From NCBI GenBank assembly GCA_030144725.1, contig JASKMD010000019.1:3222179-3286178 (forward strand): a stretch of DNA of 64,000 bases, read 5' to 3'. The DNA is from Haematococcus lacustris (lineage: Eukaryota; Chlorophyta; Chlorophyceae; Chlamydomonadales; Haematococcaceae). How positions within the stretch are numbered: position 1 is the stretch's first letter; each line of letters opens with the position of its first letter. Position numbers and translations under genes: made by a program. The notes below the pieces were generated by a model. That model made no database searches. It was not told the DNA's origin and saw nothing but the letters and a program-made list of their open reading frames with translations. Positions 1 through 12,272 of the stretch are shown here, piece after piece.

Positions 1-47
1 GTCACAAAGTCCTTGACTACGCCAACGAGTAGCACGTTGCTGGGAGG

Positions 48-180
48 TGGCGTCGTTATGATTACCAGGGGTAGCTTCTCTCCAAGTTGGAAACGGCTGA
101 GTGCGACCGAGGATTGGAGTAGCTGAGTGAGATTACCCACAGTCAAATGAGCTGTTCCATGTTGAACAAATTTTGTTCGT
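48..180. repeat. dispersed repeat family A, copy 1
   Basis: The core GTCGTTATGATTACCAGGGG is shared with copies near 9822 and 43629 (the last reads GTCGTTTTGATTACCAGGGG). It is followed about 60 bp later by GTAGCTGAGTGAGATTACCC, which also follows copy 2. No coding capacity is visible. It looks like a short non-autonomous mobile element or the end of one. Confidence 0.7.
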
Positions 181-1037
181 CTGAGCTAGCACGGCTAGCA
201 CACGATGCCGTAAGGATTACAGTAAGTGTAACAACTACTACTACCGGGCAGTGACCCCAGGCGCACCCCTGTGAAAACTACTAGCTACCGGGTTTGACAG
301 CGAGCTCACGCGGGCGGTAGCCATCAAGGCGATGTTAGCGAGAGGCTCGGACTGATGAGCACCGGCCGGTGGGCGGGGATTCTAAAAGCTTGGGTCGCGC
401 TGTGCCGGGAATGGCACTGCTTAGTGGGGCTGGGATCAGCGAGCAGCGACGCGCTCAGCGGCCACCTTTTGCAACTTTTGTACCCCCCCTGCACATGTCT
501 TCCAGTGCTCGCTGCACTGCTGGGACACTGCTAAGCAGTGCTGCTATGGCGTGCGGCCTGCCCTGCACCCGAACAGCCTGCAACTCGCTGTCCACGTCAC
601 CGCCATGCACGACATCCTAGAACGGGCACTTCCTGCTCTCGGCCCGCTTCCCGTCCAACCAGCGCCGCTCACATGCACTGCACACTGCCCAGCCTTCTGC
701 TGCGGCTCCTGCGCTGGGCTCCCTGCACCTGCTCAGCTAGCACAGCCACACACGCACTGCTTGCTGCTGCTGCGGCCGTCATGCGGACGGCGTCACGATG
801 CACTGCCGCCAATGTCTGCATCTGCTGCTGCTAGCTGCGCTTCTGCGCTGCACAAGCAACCACCGGCAGCCATGCTGGAGAACACCTGCAGCTGCTGCAC
901 AGTGCACGAACCCGCTGCTGCAGCAGCCCTGTGCACTGCTGATTCTGCACTCAGCCTGGCTGCGCCATGCACGCCGCGACTGGACCACGCTCCTACAGCG
1001 GCGCAAGAGGAACCCAGGCTGAGCGTCCGCCAACAGC

Positions 1038-2664
1038 GCCCCGCCCCGCCCCGCCCCGCCCCGCCCCGCCCCGCCCCGCCCCGCCCCGCCCCGCCCCGCC
1101 CCGCCCCGCCCCGCCCCGCCCCGCCCCGCCCCGCCCCGCCCCGCCCCGCCCCGCCCCGCCCCGCCCCGCCCCGCCCCGCCCCGCCCCGCCCCGCCCCGCC
1201 CCGCCCCGCCCCGCCCCGCCCCGCCCCGCCCCGCCCCGCCCCGCCCCGCCCCGCCCCGCCCCGCCCCGCCCCGCCCCGCCCCGCCCCGCCCCGCCCCGCC
1301 CCGCCCCGCCCCGCCCCGCCCCGCCCCGCCCCGCCCCGCCCCGCCCCGCCCCGCCCCGCCCCGCCCCGCCCCGCCCCGCCCCGCCCCGCCCCGCCCCGCC
1401 CCGCCCCGCCCCGCCCCGCCCCGCCCCGCCCCGCCCCGCCCCGCCCCGCCCCGCCCCGCCCCGCCCCGCCCCGCCCCGCCCCGCCCCGCCCCGCCCCGCC
1501 CCGCCCCGCCCCGCCCCGCCCCGCCCCGCCCCGCCCCGCCCCGCCCCGCCCCGCCCCGCCCCGCCCCGCCCCGCCCCGCCCCGCCCCGCCCCGCCCCGCC
1601 CCGCCCCGCCCCGCCCCGCCCCGCCCCGCCCCGCCCCGCCCCGCCCCGCCCCGCCCCGCCCCGCCCCGCCCCGCCCCGCCCCGCCCCGCCCCGCCCCGCC
1701 CCGCCCCGCCCCGCCCCGCCCCGCCCCGCCCCGCCCCGCCCCGCCCCGCCCCGCCCCGCCCCGCCCCGCCCCGCCCCGCCCCGCCCCGCCCCGCCCCGCC
1801 CCGCCCCGCCCCGCCCCGCCCCGCCCCGCCCCGCCCCGCCCCGCCCCGCCCCGCCCCGCCCCGCCCCGCCCCGCCCCGCCCCGCCCCGCCCCGCCCCGCC
1901 CCGCCCCGCCCCGCCCCGCCCCGCCCCGCCCCGCCCCGCCCCGCCCCGCCCCGCCCCGCCCCGCCCCGCCCCGCCCCGCCCCGCCCCGCCCCGCCCCGCC
2001 CCGCCCCGCCCCGCCCCGCCCCGCCCCGCCCCGCCCCGCCCCGCCCCGCCCCGCCCCGCCCCGCCCCGCCCCGCCCCGCCCCGCCCCGCCCCGCCCCGCC
2101 CCGCCCCGCCCCGCCCCGCCCCGCCCCGCCCCGCCCCGCCCCGCCCCGCCCCGCCCCGCCCCGCCCCGCCCCGCCCCGCCCCGCCCCGCCCCGCCCCGCC
2201 CCGCCCCGCCCCGCCCCGCCCCGCCCCGCCCCGCCCCGCCCCGCCCCGCCCCGCCCCGCCCCGCCCCGCCCCGCCCCGCCCCGCCCCGCCCCGCCCCGCC
2301 CCGCCCCGCCCCGCCCCGCCCCGCCCCGCCCCGCCCCGCCCCGCCCCGCCCCGCCCCGCCCCGCCCCGCCCCGCCCCGCCCCGCCCCGCCCCGCCCCGCC
2401 CCGCCCCGCCCCGCCCCGCCCCGCCCCGCCCCGCCCCGCCCCGCCCCGCCCCGCCCCGCCCCGCCCCGCCCCGCCCCGCCCCGCCCCGCCCCGCCCCGCC
2501 CCGCCCCGCCCCGCCCCGCCCCGCCCCGCCCCGCCCCGCCCCGCCCCGCCCCGCCCCGCCCCGCCCCGCCCCGCCCCGCCCCGCCCCGCCCCGCCCCGCC
2601 CCGCCCCGCCCCGCCCCGCCCCGCCCCGCCCCGCCCCGCCCGCCCCGCCCCGCCCCGCCCCGCC
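1038..2664. repeat. (CCCCG)n microsatellite, about 325 units
   Basis: This is an almost perfect pentamer array with one lost C near 2641. The minus strand is (GGGGC)n, so it can form G-quadruplexes and also reads as overlapping GC-box (Sp1-like) sites. The pentamer leaves several frames open, producing artificial Pro/Arg/Ala and Gly/Arg frames that I do not call genes. Confidence 0.98.
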
Positions 2665-2689
2665 TAGCGAGCAGCTCTCCACTGCATGC

Positions 2690-4200
2690 TCTATTGACAC
2701 ATGCACGCTCCAAGAGCCACTGTTGTGTAATACAGGTGGCTGATGGGAGCCACAACAAATGCCCGTGCATCCCAACCGCTTGCCGACAGAGTTAGCAACG
2801 TTACACACACTGCCAGTGCAACGAAGCGATCACCGAAGAGACTGCAAGAGTGAATGCAGTACTTGCAACTACACCCACCACCAGGGATGCACCACACTTA
2901 GAAGAGCTGGTGAAATAATTGAATGCCAGCGCTCGCACTGTCGACAGAGATCTCTGCCATACCTCGTTTGTGTCTATAGCTTGAATACTGCCAGTGTTTA
3001 TGTTGTCCAGGTGTGCAGGAATGTTCAACCTGACGATGTGCTTCCAAGCTTTGTGTGCAAAGTAAGTGATGGTTTCATCTGACTTGAGGCTCGCATGCGT
3101 GTCATTCGCATGCGCCTATGCATTTGGCTTGCCCCATTTGCATGGTAAGTTTTTATGGTTTGGTGTACTCTCCTACGGAATTTTATTGTTCCTGCCCTAG
3201 CTTTACTCCTCCCCCGTCTTGGCGCTTACACATTTTCTTACCTCCCAGAAACTGGTGGTCATGCCTCTGACTATGCCAACGCTTGCACTACTTATGCCGC
3301 CGCAGGGCTGAAGTGTTTTTCAGGTCATGAGTTACAATTCATCAGGATCAGAAGGTGTAGTCTATCTTGATCACTGGCAACATGAGGGAGGCAGGCCATG
3401 ACGCTACAAGGCCACAGAGATATAGGTTTACCAATGCCCTGTCATCACATCATCCGTATACAGCCTCGATGCTTCCACATCAAACACCCTCCCACCCCTC
3501 ACCCCCATCCTGCGTGTCAGCCATGATACTTGTCCAGTAAAACAGCATCCACATGCAAATGCACAGGTCCTTGCATGCATGCACAGACAACTAGCACTAC
3601 ACTGTCACTAAATCTGCTCGACCAGCTCTACCTAATCTTGCCAACGCCCAAGGGGATAAACACGCAGTTATACTTGTGCGCAAACAGTGCATCTGCAGCA
3701 AAGATCAAGCATACTTTTCCTCCAAATCCACATGTGCTGCAAGACACCACCTCACCAGCAACACACCATCTAGCCTTGCTTGTGGCAGGTACCAAGGGTT
3801 GATCATTGAATGGCCATTGCTTCTGATCCAATACCACTTGCATCAGGCCACCTTTGGCCCACACCACATCACACTGTCCACCTCAAGGTCCCAGCAAGCG
3901 TGAATCACAGCATCCTGCGCCATACCCTACACAAATAGCTAGTGCCCGGGTGCGCGCGTGGCAGAGCATTGCACATCAGCAGGTGCAAGGCAGAGCCCGT
4001 ATGAAAGCACTGCTGTACAGCAACGCCCTCGACTCAGCTCAGGCACTAGAGAAACGCAGGCACCAGGTGAAAAGAATTGCATGCAAGCAAGGCAATGCAG
4101 GGACTTCCATCACCATAGATGAGCTTGCCGACATGCTTCTGCTAGATAATCTGCTCGCCCCGCATCACAAAGAACAGGCAGCAAGGAGTGCTGCCACTAC
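2690..4200. other. non-coding stretch, no gene recognised
   Basis: Only short unrelated open frames occur here. I see no splice-consistent exon series, RNA gene or strong repeat. Its right part is downstream of the minus-strand expansin-like gene and probably holds that gene's 3' end. Confidence 0.5.
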
Positions 4201-6761
4201 TCATTGGCCAACTGCCCCCAACCGACGCCCTGACTTTTGGGGGGGTGAAGGTGTGGGGGAAGGGGAGGACGACCCAGAGCGGGGAGGGGAAGAGGAGGAT
4301 GAGGGGGAAGGTGAAGGGGAGGAGGGGGAGGAGGAAGGTGAGGGGGGAGGCACCTTCGCATTGTCAGGCGGGCCTGAAAATGACACCACCTGCAGCAACA
4401 TCACCAGCAGCGAGTTTGCTTAGTGTACAGAGTGACAAGCATTAGCAGCGCTGCATCCTACATCAAGGCGCACTTCCCACTGCTATGGCACACTGACAGC
4501 TCATGGCTGGGCAACACGCTAAGCGACGAGGCCACCCACCTTCTGGCCAAAAGCCTTGGCGGCAGCATGCTGCGCATCCAAGTCATGAGGATACTGACGA
4601 AGAAGTGAACTGTATAGTATGCAACACATACAAACTCAGTCGCATCATTGACAGAAGCAGCAAACAAGGCACTGCTGTTTTGCCCCTGCGTCTATTGCTT
4701 GGGCAGCACCTGACCTGGGCTTTTGCACTGAGGGGTTGAGTGGCTGCTGGAAGTCAGCAGGGCAGGGGGTCTCATGGTACTCAATGCCCACCACACCCTT
4801 CCCTGGGTCGGCGAACTGCAGGACAGCCACCACCGCAGCAAGGCAGGTCACATCAACTGGTGCTCAGCTGCCAGGGAAGTGTGCGAGGCAGTCTGTGCAT
4901 GCAAAACATCATTTCGATGTACCAGCAGCTGAACTAAGTACAGCATTGTTCACCTTTTTGAAAGCCCAGATACCCAAGTCAAAGTGGTCCATGTCCCCAC
5001 AGCACCAGCGCTTGTTGGAGTACGCGTTGTTTGGATAGTGGCAAGGGCTGCAGCAGCAGAGCGTGCCGATGCAAGAACAGGCATTGTGGCGACATCAAGT
5101 GCTGCGTGATCAGAAGCGCTGAACGTAGCAGGGGCAGCGACAAGAGGTCCACAATGGAATAGGTGGTTAGGGACTTAGCTACAGCCAAGTCAGCACGGCT
5201 AGCAGCAGCGGCGGTGCAAACAGCAGCGGTGCAAGCAGCAGCAGCAGCAGCAGCGCAGAACCTACCAGTTGTCGGTGATGACCACAGTGACGGGGTCCTG
5301 GTTGTAGCACTCGTGGTTGCGGTCAATCTGCTGCCCATAGTTGTCCCTCACTGTCATGGGCTTGCAGCGAATCTTGTAGCAACGCCTGCAGCATCAGATA
5401 TACAATCTAAGGTGCCCATCCAAGCATGCTAGTAACATGGCACCAGCAGCTACAGCAGAAGCAGCCGCAAGGATAGGCAAGTAGCTAGTGATGTGATACG
5501 TGAACCCTTCCCACCCGCAACCCATGCTTACGACCAGTACTAGAGCAGATGCCACTGACAGCCAAACAGGCAACTCGCTCGACAGTTTATAGTTGACAGG
5601 CAAGATGAACAACATGAAGTGCAGCAGATTCATGTCATGCACAACACTACCAGCAGTGCAAGACATTTCGAACAGAATGCAAGCATACACGCAAGCAGGG
5701 ATGCGTGCATGGCTTCTTGCCTGCCCTCCCCGTCAGGCCCTGGTGGCCATGTGCTGGCCCTGGTGGCACCAGTCCTCCCTCACACACGTCACACCGACCA
5801 GGACAGTCACACGGCCATGCAGGCTGGGCCAAGCGGCCGGCTGCTGCGGCTGCGCAACACAAGCCCGGACCAGCAGCAGCAGGTAGGTTGGGTCCAAGCA
5901 TGGAGAAAGGAGCCCTTCCAACAATGCCCCTGCCAACTATCCAGCATCAGCATCCGCACCCGCACAGCTTCACAACATGCTATCACAACTCTCCAGGCTA
6001 GTTGCTGACACCGTCACCAAGCAGCAGCCCCATGTGCAATCATTTCTTTACAGCCAGCTCGACACCACCACTTCCACCCCAAGCCAGACAGCATAAACTC
6101 ACCCGCAGCTACCACCAAAGCGTGGGTGCCCATCATTCATGGCTGCCACCATCCAGTTCTGGTTCCCACCAAACTTGTTGCCAAGGTACCCTGAGCAGGA
6201 GGCAAGGGCAACAAGCCGGTCTAGTCATATTAACATATCAATGTCAGTGCATGGCACAAGGCTCGGCAGCTCTGGTGCAGTGCTGGGTGCTGTCACATGC
6301 AGCACTCACCATACATGCATGAACCGGAGTGAACAGACATCCTGCAGCCAAGCGAGGGGAGAATGCAGAGTGGCAATGCGAGCAGATTAGTAAAGCAGCA
6401 CGGAGCTGGCAGCATACGTGAAGGGCCTGTTGCATGTTCAGGTCGTCAACGCAGCATAGAGGTAGGCACTCAGCACGCGGTCCCTAGCTAGGAGCGAGCA
6501 CCATAGTCCATCACGTGAGACTCACCAGGCAGCGTCGTCGTACCACGTTGCTCGACCGACCTTCCACTGGGCAGAAGCAGGGACGGCCAGCAGCAAGGTA
6601 AGTAGCGCAAAAATGGAGGCCGGCGACGATTGACTCAAGGGTCGTGGGTGCACTAGCCTGCCACTCGACAAGGGCCACTCGGACCGCTCAGGGGCATCGC
6701 ACGGGCTGCGCAACTGCGGCATTCTGCGGTGACCCTGCAAACATAGCAACAAGCGCGCCAT
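4201..6761 (-). CDS. expansin-like secreted cell-wall protein (7-exon model, tail tentative)
   Basis: Expansins are secreted proteins that loosen wall polysaccharides without hydrolysing them. Six phase-consistent exons are seen: 6526-6761, 6310-6341, 6103-6190, 5266-5385, 4954-5047 and 4715-4815. Exon 1 has a hydrophobic signal segment ending PASA before QWKVGRATWYDD. Then come GSCMYG and AAMNDGHPRFGGSCG, the disulphide-rich RCYKIRC, VTVVITDNCPC, and RWCCGDMDHFDLGIWAF, the double-psi beta-barrel signature with its HFD motif. FADPGKGVVGIEY follows. These are the landmarks of expansin domain 1 in the right order. The start is the ATG at 6761. An intervening open frame, 4201-4392, encodes a Ser/Pro-rich tail typical of volvocine wall glycoproteins, but the splice into it is not in phase, so the C-terminus is unsure. 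The second expansin domain is not recognised. Confidence 0.87.
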
Positions 6762-8118
6762 TGACCCACCGAGAGCCGCATGACTGGGCTGCGGGTGGTG
6801 CGATTAGTGGGGCAACAGCTAAAAGTGGCAGTGAAGCATTTGGACACAGAACGGTGAGGTGCTAAGCCGCCGTCCTAAGCGACTCTTGGGAACATGTCTA
6901 GCGCTGCGGCCCTCTCGCTATCGCAAAGCTGTATTAGCTAGGGCGTGCGCATGCTAGGGCAATTGGCGGTTCAATAAGGTGACAGCCTTTGGCGACAATG
7001 GCGTGCGAACCTACACCTGTTGCTTCTCGGAGAGCGCCGCTAGCTCACCTGTGATTGCTTAAGATATCCGAGGCTGGATGCAGCAAACTTTGAATTTGTG
7101 GCCAAGGGTGCAGTAGTACCTCGGCTGCGACACACGAGGGCGCCCTGGAGTGTGCGGCGGGTGTGTGCCGACGAATGCAAAGCTCACCATTTGATCCGCC
7201 GGGTCACACAACAGGCAATGAGAAGTGATCTACCCCGCCATTGGCCCCGCAAAACAGGATGTCCCAACATGGGGGTAGTAGACTTCATGCTCTCAATACT
7301 GTGCCGCTTTAGGTAGCGTTTGTCACATTGGCAGTTGCGAGCTATCGCGGACACACCTCAGCATCGCGGACACACCTCAGCTGCCCACCATCAATTGTTC
7401 TAGTGGTATGTAGCGGCATCCATGTGGGAACTGCACCTGGCATCGAGCCGGAAGTACAATCACATCTCAGCCCACAACCACATTACAGAACATTTTTCGT
7501 GGCCGCTACATTCCATTTGTGCACAACCAGCTCACTACGCTAGGTAGATGGGGCCACAGCGATGTGGCTCACCGTGCCAACGAGACCCGTCTCGCCGCTG
7601 TGGTATGTTCGCGGGCACATGTGGCAGTACACGAGCAAAGAATGCAATTGCTTGCGCTGGTGGTCAGATAACGCGGACTAAGTTGCAGCTACCAATGTGA
7701 CAAACGCTATTGAAAACGGTACAGTATTGCGAGAGTATTTGCATGAACATTATCAACCCCATGCCCGACACCACGCCCGACACCACGGCCCAGCCACGTG
7801 GATTTGTTTATGCGTAGCAGATCCTTGAATATATGGTGCAGTGTGTCTTAACAAATAGCGTGCAGTGTGTGGAGCGCAATGGCGGCTCAAATGTCGACCT
7901 TCAAAGTTGTGCTTGTTTTGCTCGTGCGAGCCTCGCCGCGAGCGACCGCCGCGACAGACCTTGCACTGAAACGCCTGAATACAGTCAGGGACGGTCGCCG
8001 CAGATTGGCATGGCATGCCAAAGCGCAAGACGCAAGACTGGAGCGATGCTTGACTCCTGCTGGTCCTGCAGCTGCACCCGTCACTGCCCTTGTTAAACCA
8101 TCCGTTGCTGGTCCTGCA
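6762..8118. other. intergenic, no gene recognised
   Basis: This is upstream DNA of the expansin-like gene. It contains a small tandem duplication of ATCGCGGACACACCTCAG near 7344-7380. An open frame entering the second CCCCG array from an ATG near 7879 begins with a hydrophobic stretch, but nearly all its length is microsatellite, so I do not call it. Confidence 0.5.
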
Positions 8119-9606
8119 GCCGCCCCGCCCCGCCCCGCCCCGCCCCGCCCCGCCCCGCCCCGCCCCGCCCCGCCCCGCCCCGCCCCGCCCCGCCCCGCCC
8201 CGCCCCGCCCCGCCCCGCCCCGCCCCGCCCCGCCCCGCCCCGCCCCGCCCCGCCCCGCCCCGCCCCGCCCCGCCCCGCCCCGCCCCGCCCCGCCCCGCCC
8301 CGCCCCGCCCCGCCCCGCCCCGCCCCGCCCCGCCCCGCCCCGCCCCGCCCCGCCCCGCCCCCCGCCCCGCCCCGCCCCGCCCCGCCCCGCCCCGCCCCGC
8401 CCCGCCCCGCCCCGCCCCGCCCCGCCCCGCCCCGCCCCGCCCCGCCCCGCCCCGCCCCGCCCCGCCCCGCCCCGCCCCGCCCCGCCCCGCCCCGCCCCGC
8501 CCCGCCCCGCCCCGCCCCGCCCCGCCCCGCCCCGCCCCGCCCCGCCCCGCCCCGCCCCGCCCCGCCCCGCCCCGCCCCGCCCCGCCCCGCCCCGCCCCGC
8601 CCCGCCCCGCCCCGCCCCGCCCCGCCCCGCCCCGCCCCGCCCCGCCCCGCCCCGCCCCGCCCCGCCCCGCCCCGCCCCGCCCCGCCCCGCCCCGCCCCGC
8701 CCCGCCCCGCCCCGCCCCGCCCCGCCCCGCCCCGCCCCGCCCCGCCCCGCCCCGCCCCGCCCCGCCCCGCCCCGCCCCGCCCCGCCCCGCCCCGCCCCGC
8801 CCCGCCCCGCCCCGCCCCGCCCCGCCCCGCCCCGCCCCGCCCCGCCCCGCCCCGCCCCGCCCCGCCCCGCCCCGCCCCGCCCCGCCCCGCCCCGCCCCGC
8901 CCCGCCCCGCCCCGCCCCGCCCCGCCCCGCCCCGCCCCGCCCCGCCCCGCCCCGCCCCGCCCCGCCCCGCCCCGCCCCGCCCCGCCCCGCCCCGCCCCGC
9001 CCCGCCCCGCCCCGCCCCGCCCCGCCCCGCCCCGCCCCGCCCCGCCCCGCCCCGCCCCGCCCCGCCCCGCCCCGCCCCGCCCCGCCCCGCCCCGCCCCGC
9101 CCCGCCCCGCCCCGCCCCGCCCCGCCCCGCCCCGCCCCGCCCCGCCCCGCCCCGCCCCGCCCCGCCCCGCCCCGCCCCGCCCCGCCCCGCCCCGCCCCGC
9201 CCCGCCCCGCCCCGCCCCGCCCCGCCCCGCCCCGCCCCGCCCCGCCCCGCCCCGCCCCGCCCCGCCCCGCCCCGCCCCGCCCCGCCCCGCCCCGCCCCGC
9301 CCCGCCCCGCCCCGCCCCGCCCCGCCCCGCCCCGCCCCGCCCCGCCCCGCCCCCGCCCCGCCCCGCCCCGCCCCGCCCCGCCCCGCCCCGCCCCGCCCCG
9401 CCCCGCCCCGCCCCGCCCCGCCCCGCCCCGCCCCGCCCCGCCCCGCCCCGCCCCGCCCCGCCCCGCCCCGCCCCGCCCCGCCCCGCCCCGCCCCGCCCCG
9501 CCCCGCCCCGCCCCGCCCCGCCCCGCCCCGCCCCGCCCCGCCCCGCCCCGCCCCGCCCCGCCCCGCCCCGCCCCGCCCCGCCCCGCCCCGCCCCGCCCCG
9601 CCCCGC
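8119..9606. repeat. (CCCCG)n microsatellite, about 297 units
   Basis: Same pentamer and same strand as the array at 1038-2664, with phase slips near 8360 and 9352. The flanking sequences differ from those of the first array, so this looks like independent expansion rather than a block duplication. Confidence 0.98.
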
Positions 9607-9764
9607 CTCGGTGCAGGCGGCGTCGGAGGACCGTCGTTGGGCAACTTCTAACTCGTCATTGCAGATATTTGGATGGGCTGGGCTGGGCGGGGCGGGTGAG
9701 GCTGTAGGGGGTGTAGCGGTTGGGATGTGGTAGGCACATGGTGCACGTCATCACAGAGCTAACA

Positions 9765-10173
9765 GAGCTCTCCATCCGGGATGTGCTACGCGTAAACAAT
9801 GCCACGTGACTGGGCCGTGGTGTCGTTATGATTACCAGGGGTACGTTCTCTCTTCGTTGGGACCGGTTGTGTGCAACCGAGGATGCTTCATCTTAGCGTA
9901 GCTGAGTGAGATTACCCACACTGTGGCCCACGGTCAAACAAGTTGTTCCATGTTGAATGAGTTTTGTATGAGTGGGCATGAACATGCAACGATTTACAAA
10001 CATGGCTGCGCTACCAGGCCAACAAAACTTGTCCAACAAGGAACAACATGTTGGGCTGTGGGTAATCTCACTCAGCTACTACAAACACGTTGTAGCATCC
10101 TCGGTCGCACCCTTGACGACTACCAACCCCACACCGATGGCACGTTCCTGGGGCAAACCCCCTGACCACTGGG
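9765..10173. repeat. dispersed repeat family A copy 2, with imperfect inverted arms
   Basis: It contains the family core GTCGTTATGATTACCAGGGG near 9822. Downstream, 9895-9965 and 10015-10085 are imperfect inverted arms: GTAGCTGAGTGAGATTACCC on the left and its complement on the right. The arrangement resembles a miniature inverted-repeat element. Its right half recurs at 10744-10893. Confidence 0.65.
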
Positions 10174-10743
10174 CTCCTCATCAAAACTAACAGCATTATG
10201 CATTTGAGGACACGTCCTTAGCTGCTAAGTAGGTCCTGACAGGAGGACCTGGACTAGAGGCGTGCTGTCCTGAGACCTGCAGCGGAGACAGCTTACAGTG
10301 AAGTGCAGCGGAGCGCATCGGTACAGTGGTGCGTCGGTACAGTGGCTTACAATGGCACAAATCGCACAAATGGCGTACAGCGGAAGGTTCCCTTGACAGG
10401 CCAGCTAAGGTCTCGTAGGCCTCCTCTGCCGGCAGCCCTGGTAGATCAACACACAGCGGCCAGGCCCTGCCTACAACCCAATGGAAGTGCCCATGCAGAG
10501 GTGCCATTGCCCCTGTCATGCCGCAACAGGTCCCCACCCTTGACCCTTGTCCACCCCCACCTCCACACCCCACCTCCACCCCACCCCCTGCCCCTTGCCC
10601 GCCCCCCACCCCCGCCAGCTGCAACAGACCCACCCCTGTCACTTGCCTCGGTCCCTACCCCCGCCGGATGGGGCCTGTCAGGCTGGAAATGGCAGTGAGT
10701 AGGAACTGCAGCAATCTTGCCCTCATTAGACTCGGCTGGCATG

Positions 10744-10893
10744 GCAGGCCAATAAAACTTATTCAACACGGAACAACATGTTGGGCTGTGGGTAATCTCA
10801 CTCAGCTACTACAAACACGTTGTAGCATCCTCGGTCGCACCCTTGACGACTACCAACCCCACACCGATGGCACGTTCCCGGGACAGGACCACT
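10744..10893. repeat. direct duplicate of 10014-10173
   Basis: About 100 bp, from TGTTGGGCTGTGGGTAATCT through CACCGATGGCACGTTCC, are identical at both places, 720 bp apart. Flanks diverge on each side. The pair is probably two insertions of one element, or a local duplication. Confidence 0.8.
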
Positions 10894-10919
10894 GGTCAGG
10901 TTAGACAAGCAAGGGGCAA

Positions 10920-11048
10920 CAATGCGGGACACCAAGTGCTATGTGCGGGACACCAAGTGCTATGTGCGGGGCAACAATGCGGGACACAAAGTGCTATGTG
11001 CGGGGCAACAAGTGCTATGTGCGGGGCAACAAGTGCTATGTGCGGGGC
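10920..11048. repeat. 21-24 bp tandem repeat
   Basis: About six units built on GTGCTATGTGCGGGGCAACA alternate between GGGACACCAA and GGGGCAACAA forms. It lies just outside the left end of the large transposon. A looser GTGCGGGGC repeat follows the right end, so the two flanks are related. Confidence 0.8.
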
Positions 11049-11151
11049 TTACCTTTAGAAGGCTAAGGGCTCTGGCTAATGCCCTTGGCAAGCTATGCCT
11101 TATTGCGAGCCCAATTCCCATCTTTTATACTGCGAACAAAAACACAAGCAC

Positions 11152-11171
11152 GGGGGGTGTTGTTGGTCCGG
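11152..11171. repeat. left flanking direct repeat (possible target-site duplication)
   Basis: A G-run followed by TGTTGTTGGTCCGG abuts the left inverted end. The same sequence with one extra T sits at 30709-30727, directly abutting the right end, in the same orientation. Confidence 0.7.
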
Positions 11172-11187
11172 CACTCAGGCAAATTAG
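11172..11187. repeat. left terminal inverted repeat of the CACTA-like element
   Basis: CACTCAGGCAAATTAG. It differs from the right-end copy only at base 4 (T here, A there when read inward). Confidence 0.8.
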
Positions 11188-11306
11188 TAACAGCATTTTT
11201 GAGATTCAGAGCCTCGGACTTGGTACATAGTCAAATAAAGGCATTGTAAGATTGGGGGTTGAAACTAAAATTCGTGATTTTGCGCGGTTGGTGAGATACG
11301 GCCATG

Positions 11307-12135
11307 CTACAGTACTGTAGAGGTCTACAGTACTGTCGGGGTACCTCGCGAGTACACGAACAGTACTGTAGATGTCTACAGTACTGTAGATGTCTACAGT
11401 ACTGTAGGTGTCTACAGTACTGTCGGGGTACCTCGAGAGACCACTTACAGTACTGTAGATGTCTACAGTACTGTAGACATCTACAGTACTGTAGACATCT
11501 ACAGTACTGTAGGTACCTCGAGGTACCTTGAGAGACCATTTACAGTACTGTAGATATCTACAGTACTGTAGACATCTACAGTACTGTAGACATCTACAGT
11601 ACTGTAGACATCTACAGTACTGTAGACCTCTACAGTACTGTAGACCTCTACAGTACTTCGAGGTACCTCGAGGTACCTTGAGAGACCATTTACAGTACTG
11701 TAGATATCTACAGTACTGTAGACCTCTACAGTACTGTAGACATCTACAGTACTGTAGATATCTACAGTACTGTAGAGGTCGACAGTACTGTAGAGGTACA
11801 GTACTGTAGATGTCTACAGTACTGTAGAGGTCTACAGTACTATTGACTCCTCGTGGTCCGTTGAGAGACATTTTACAATACTGTAGACATCTACAGTACT
11901 GTAGACATCTACAGTACTGTAGGTACCTCGAGGTACCTCGAGAGGCCCGTTTCAGTACTGTAGACATCTACAGTACTGTAGACATCTACAGTACTGTAGA
12001 TGTCTACAGTACTGTAGGTACCTCGAGGTACCTCCAGATGCCACTTACAGTACTGTAGACATCTACAGTACTGTAGACATCTACAGTACTGTAGTCACCT
12101 CGATGTAGTTCGGAAGACCACTTACAGTACTGTAG
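11307..12135. repeat. left subterminal palindrome array
   Basis: Roughly 35-40 copies of the perfect palindrome CTACAGTACTGTAG, mostly on an 18-bp period with GACATC, GATGTC or GACCTC linkers. It is broken into blocks by recurring GGTACCTCGAGGTACCT joints. Within a CACTA-type element these are the expected place for transposase or accessory-protein binding sites. Being palindromic, each site is orientation-neutral. Minus-strand TGTAA motifs inside it could also serve as the polyadenylation signal of gene A. Confidence 0.95.
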
Positions 12136-12272
12136 GCCCCACGCTCCGTGACCTTGTTGTCCGATTTGGACTGAGACCTAGTGCTTTTAAAATCAATTTA
12201 GGCCGGAATCACGAATATGTTTAACACATTTGTCTTTGCATTCATCAACATAACGTCATTCATGTTGCACAT

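Noticed and set aside
551..2743. 730-codon Pro/Arg/Ala frame and its 660-codon Gly/Arg antisense frames
   Set aside because: They are the automatic reading of a CCCCG pentamer. There is no start context, domain or splice support. The same applies at 7867-9733.
3854..4608. plus-strand frames with an acidic Gly/Glu run and a following 61-codon frame
   Set aside because: The acidic run is the complement of the Ser/Pro-rich tail on the minus strand, and no further plus-strand exons join it. A small real exon cannot be fully excluded.
11307..12135. CRISPR-like array
   Set aside because: The repeats are themselves palindromes with 4-6 bp linkers and no unique spacers, in a eukaryotic genome beside a transposase.
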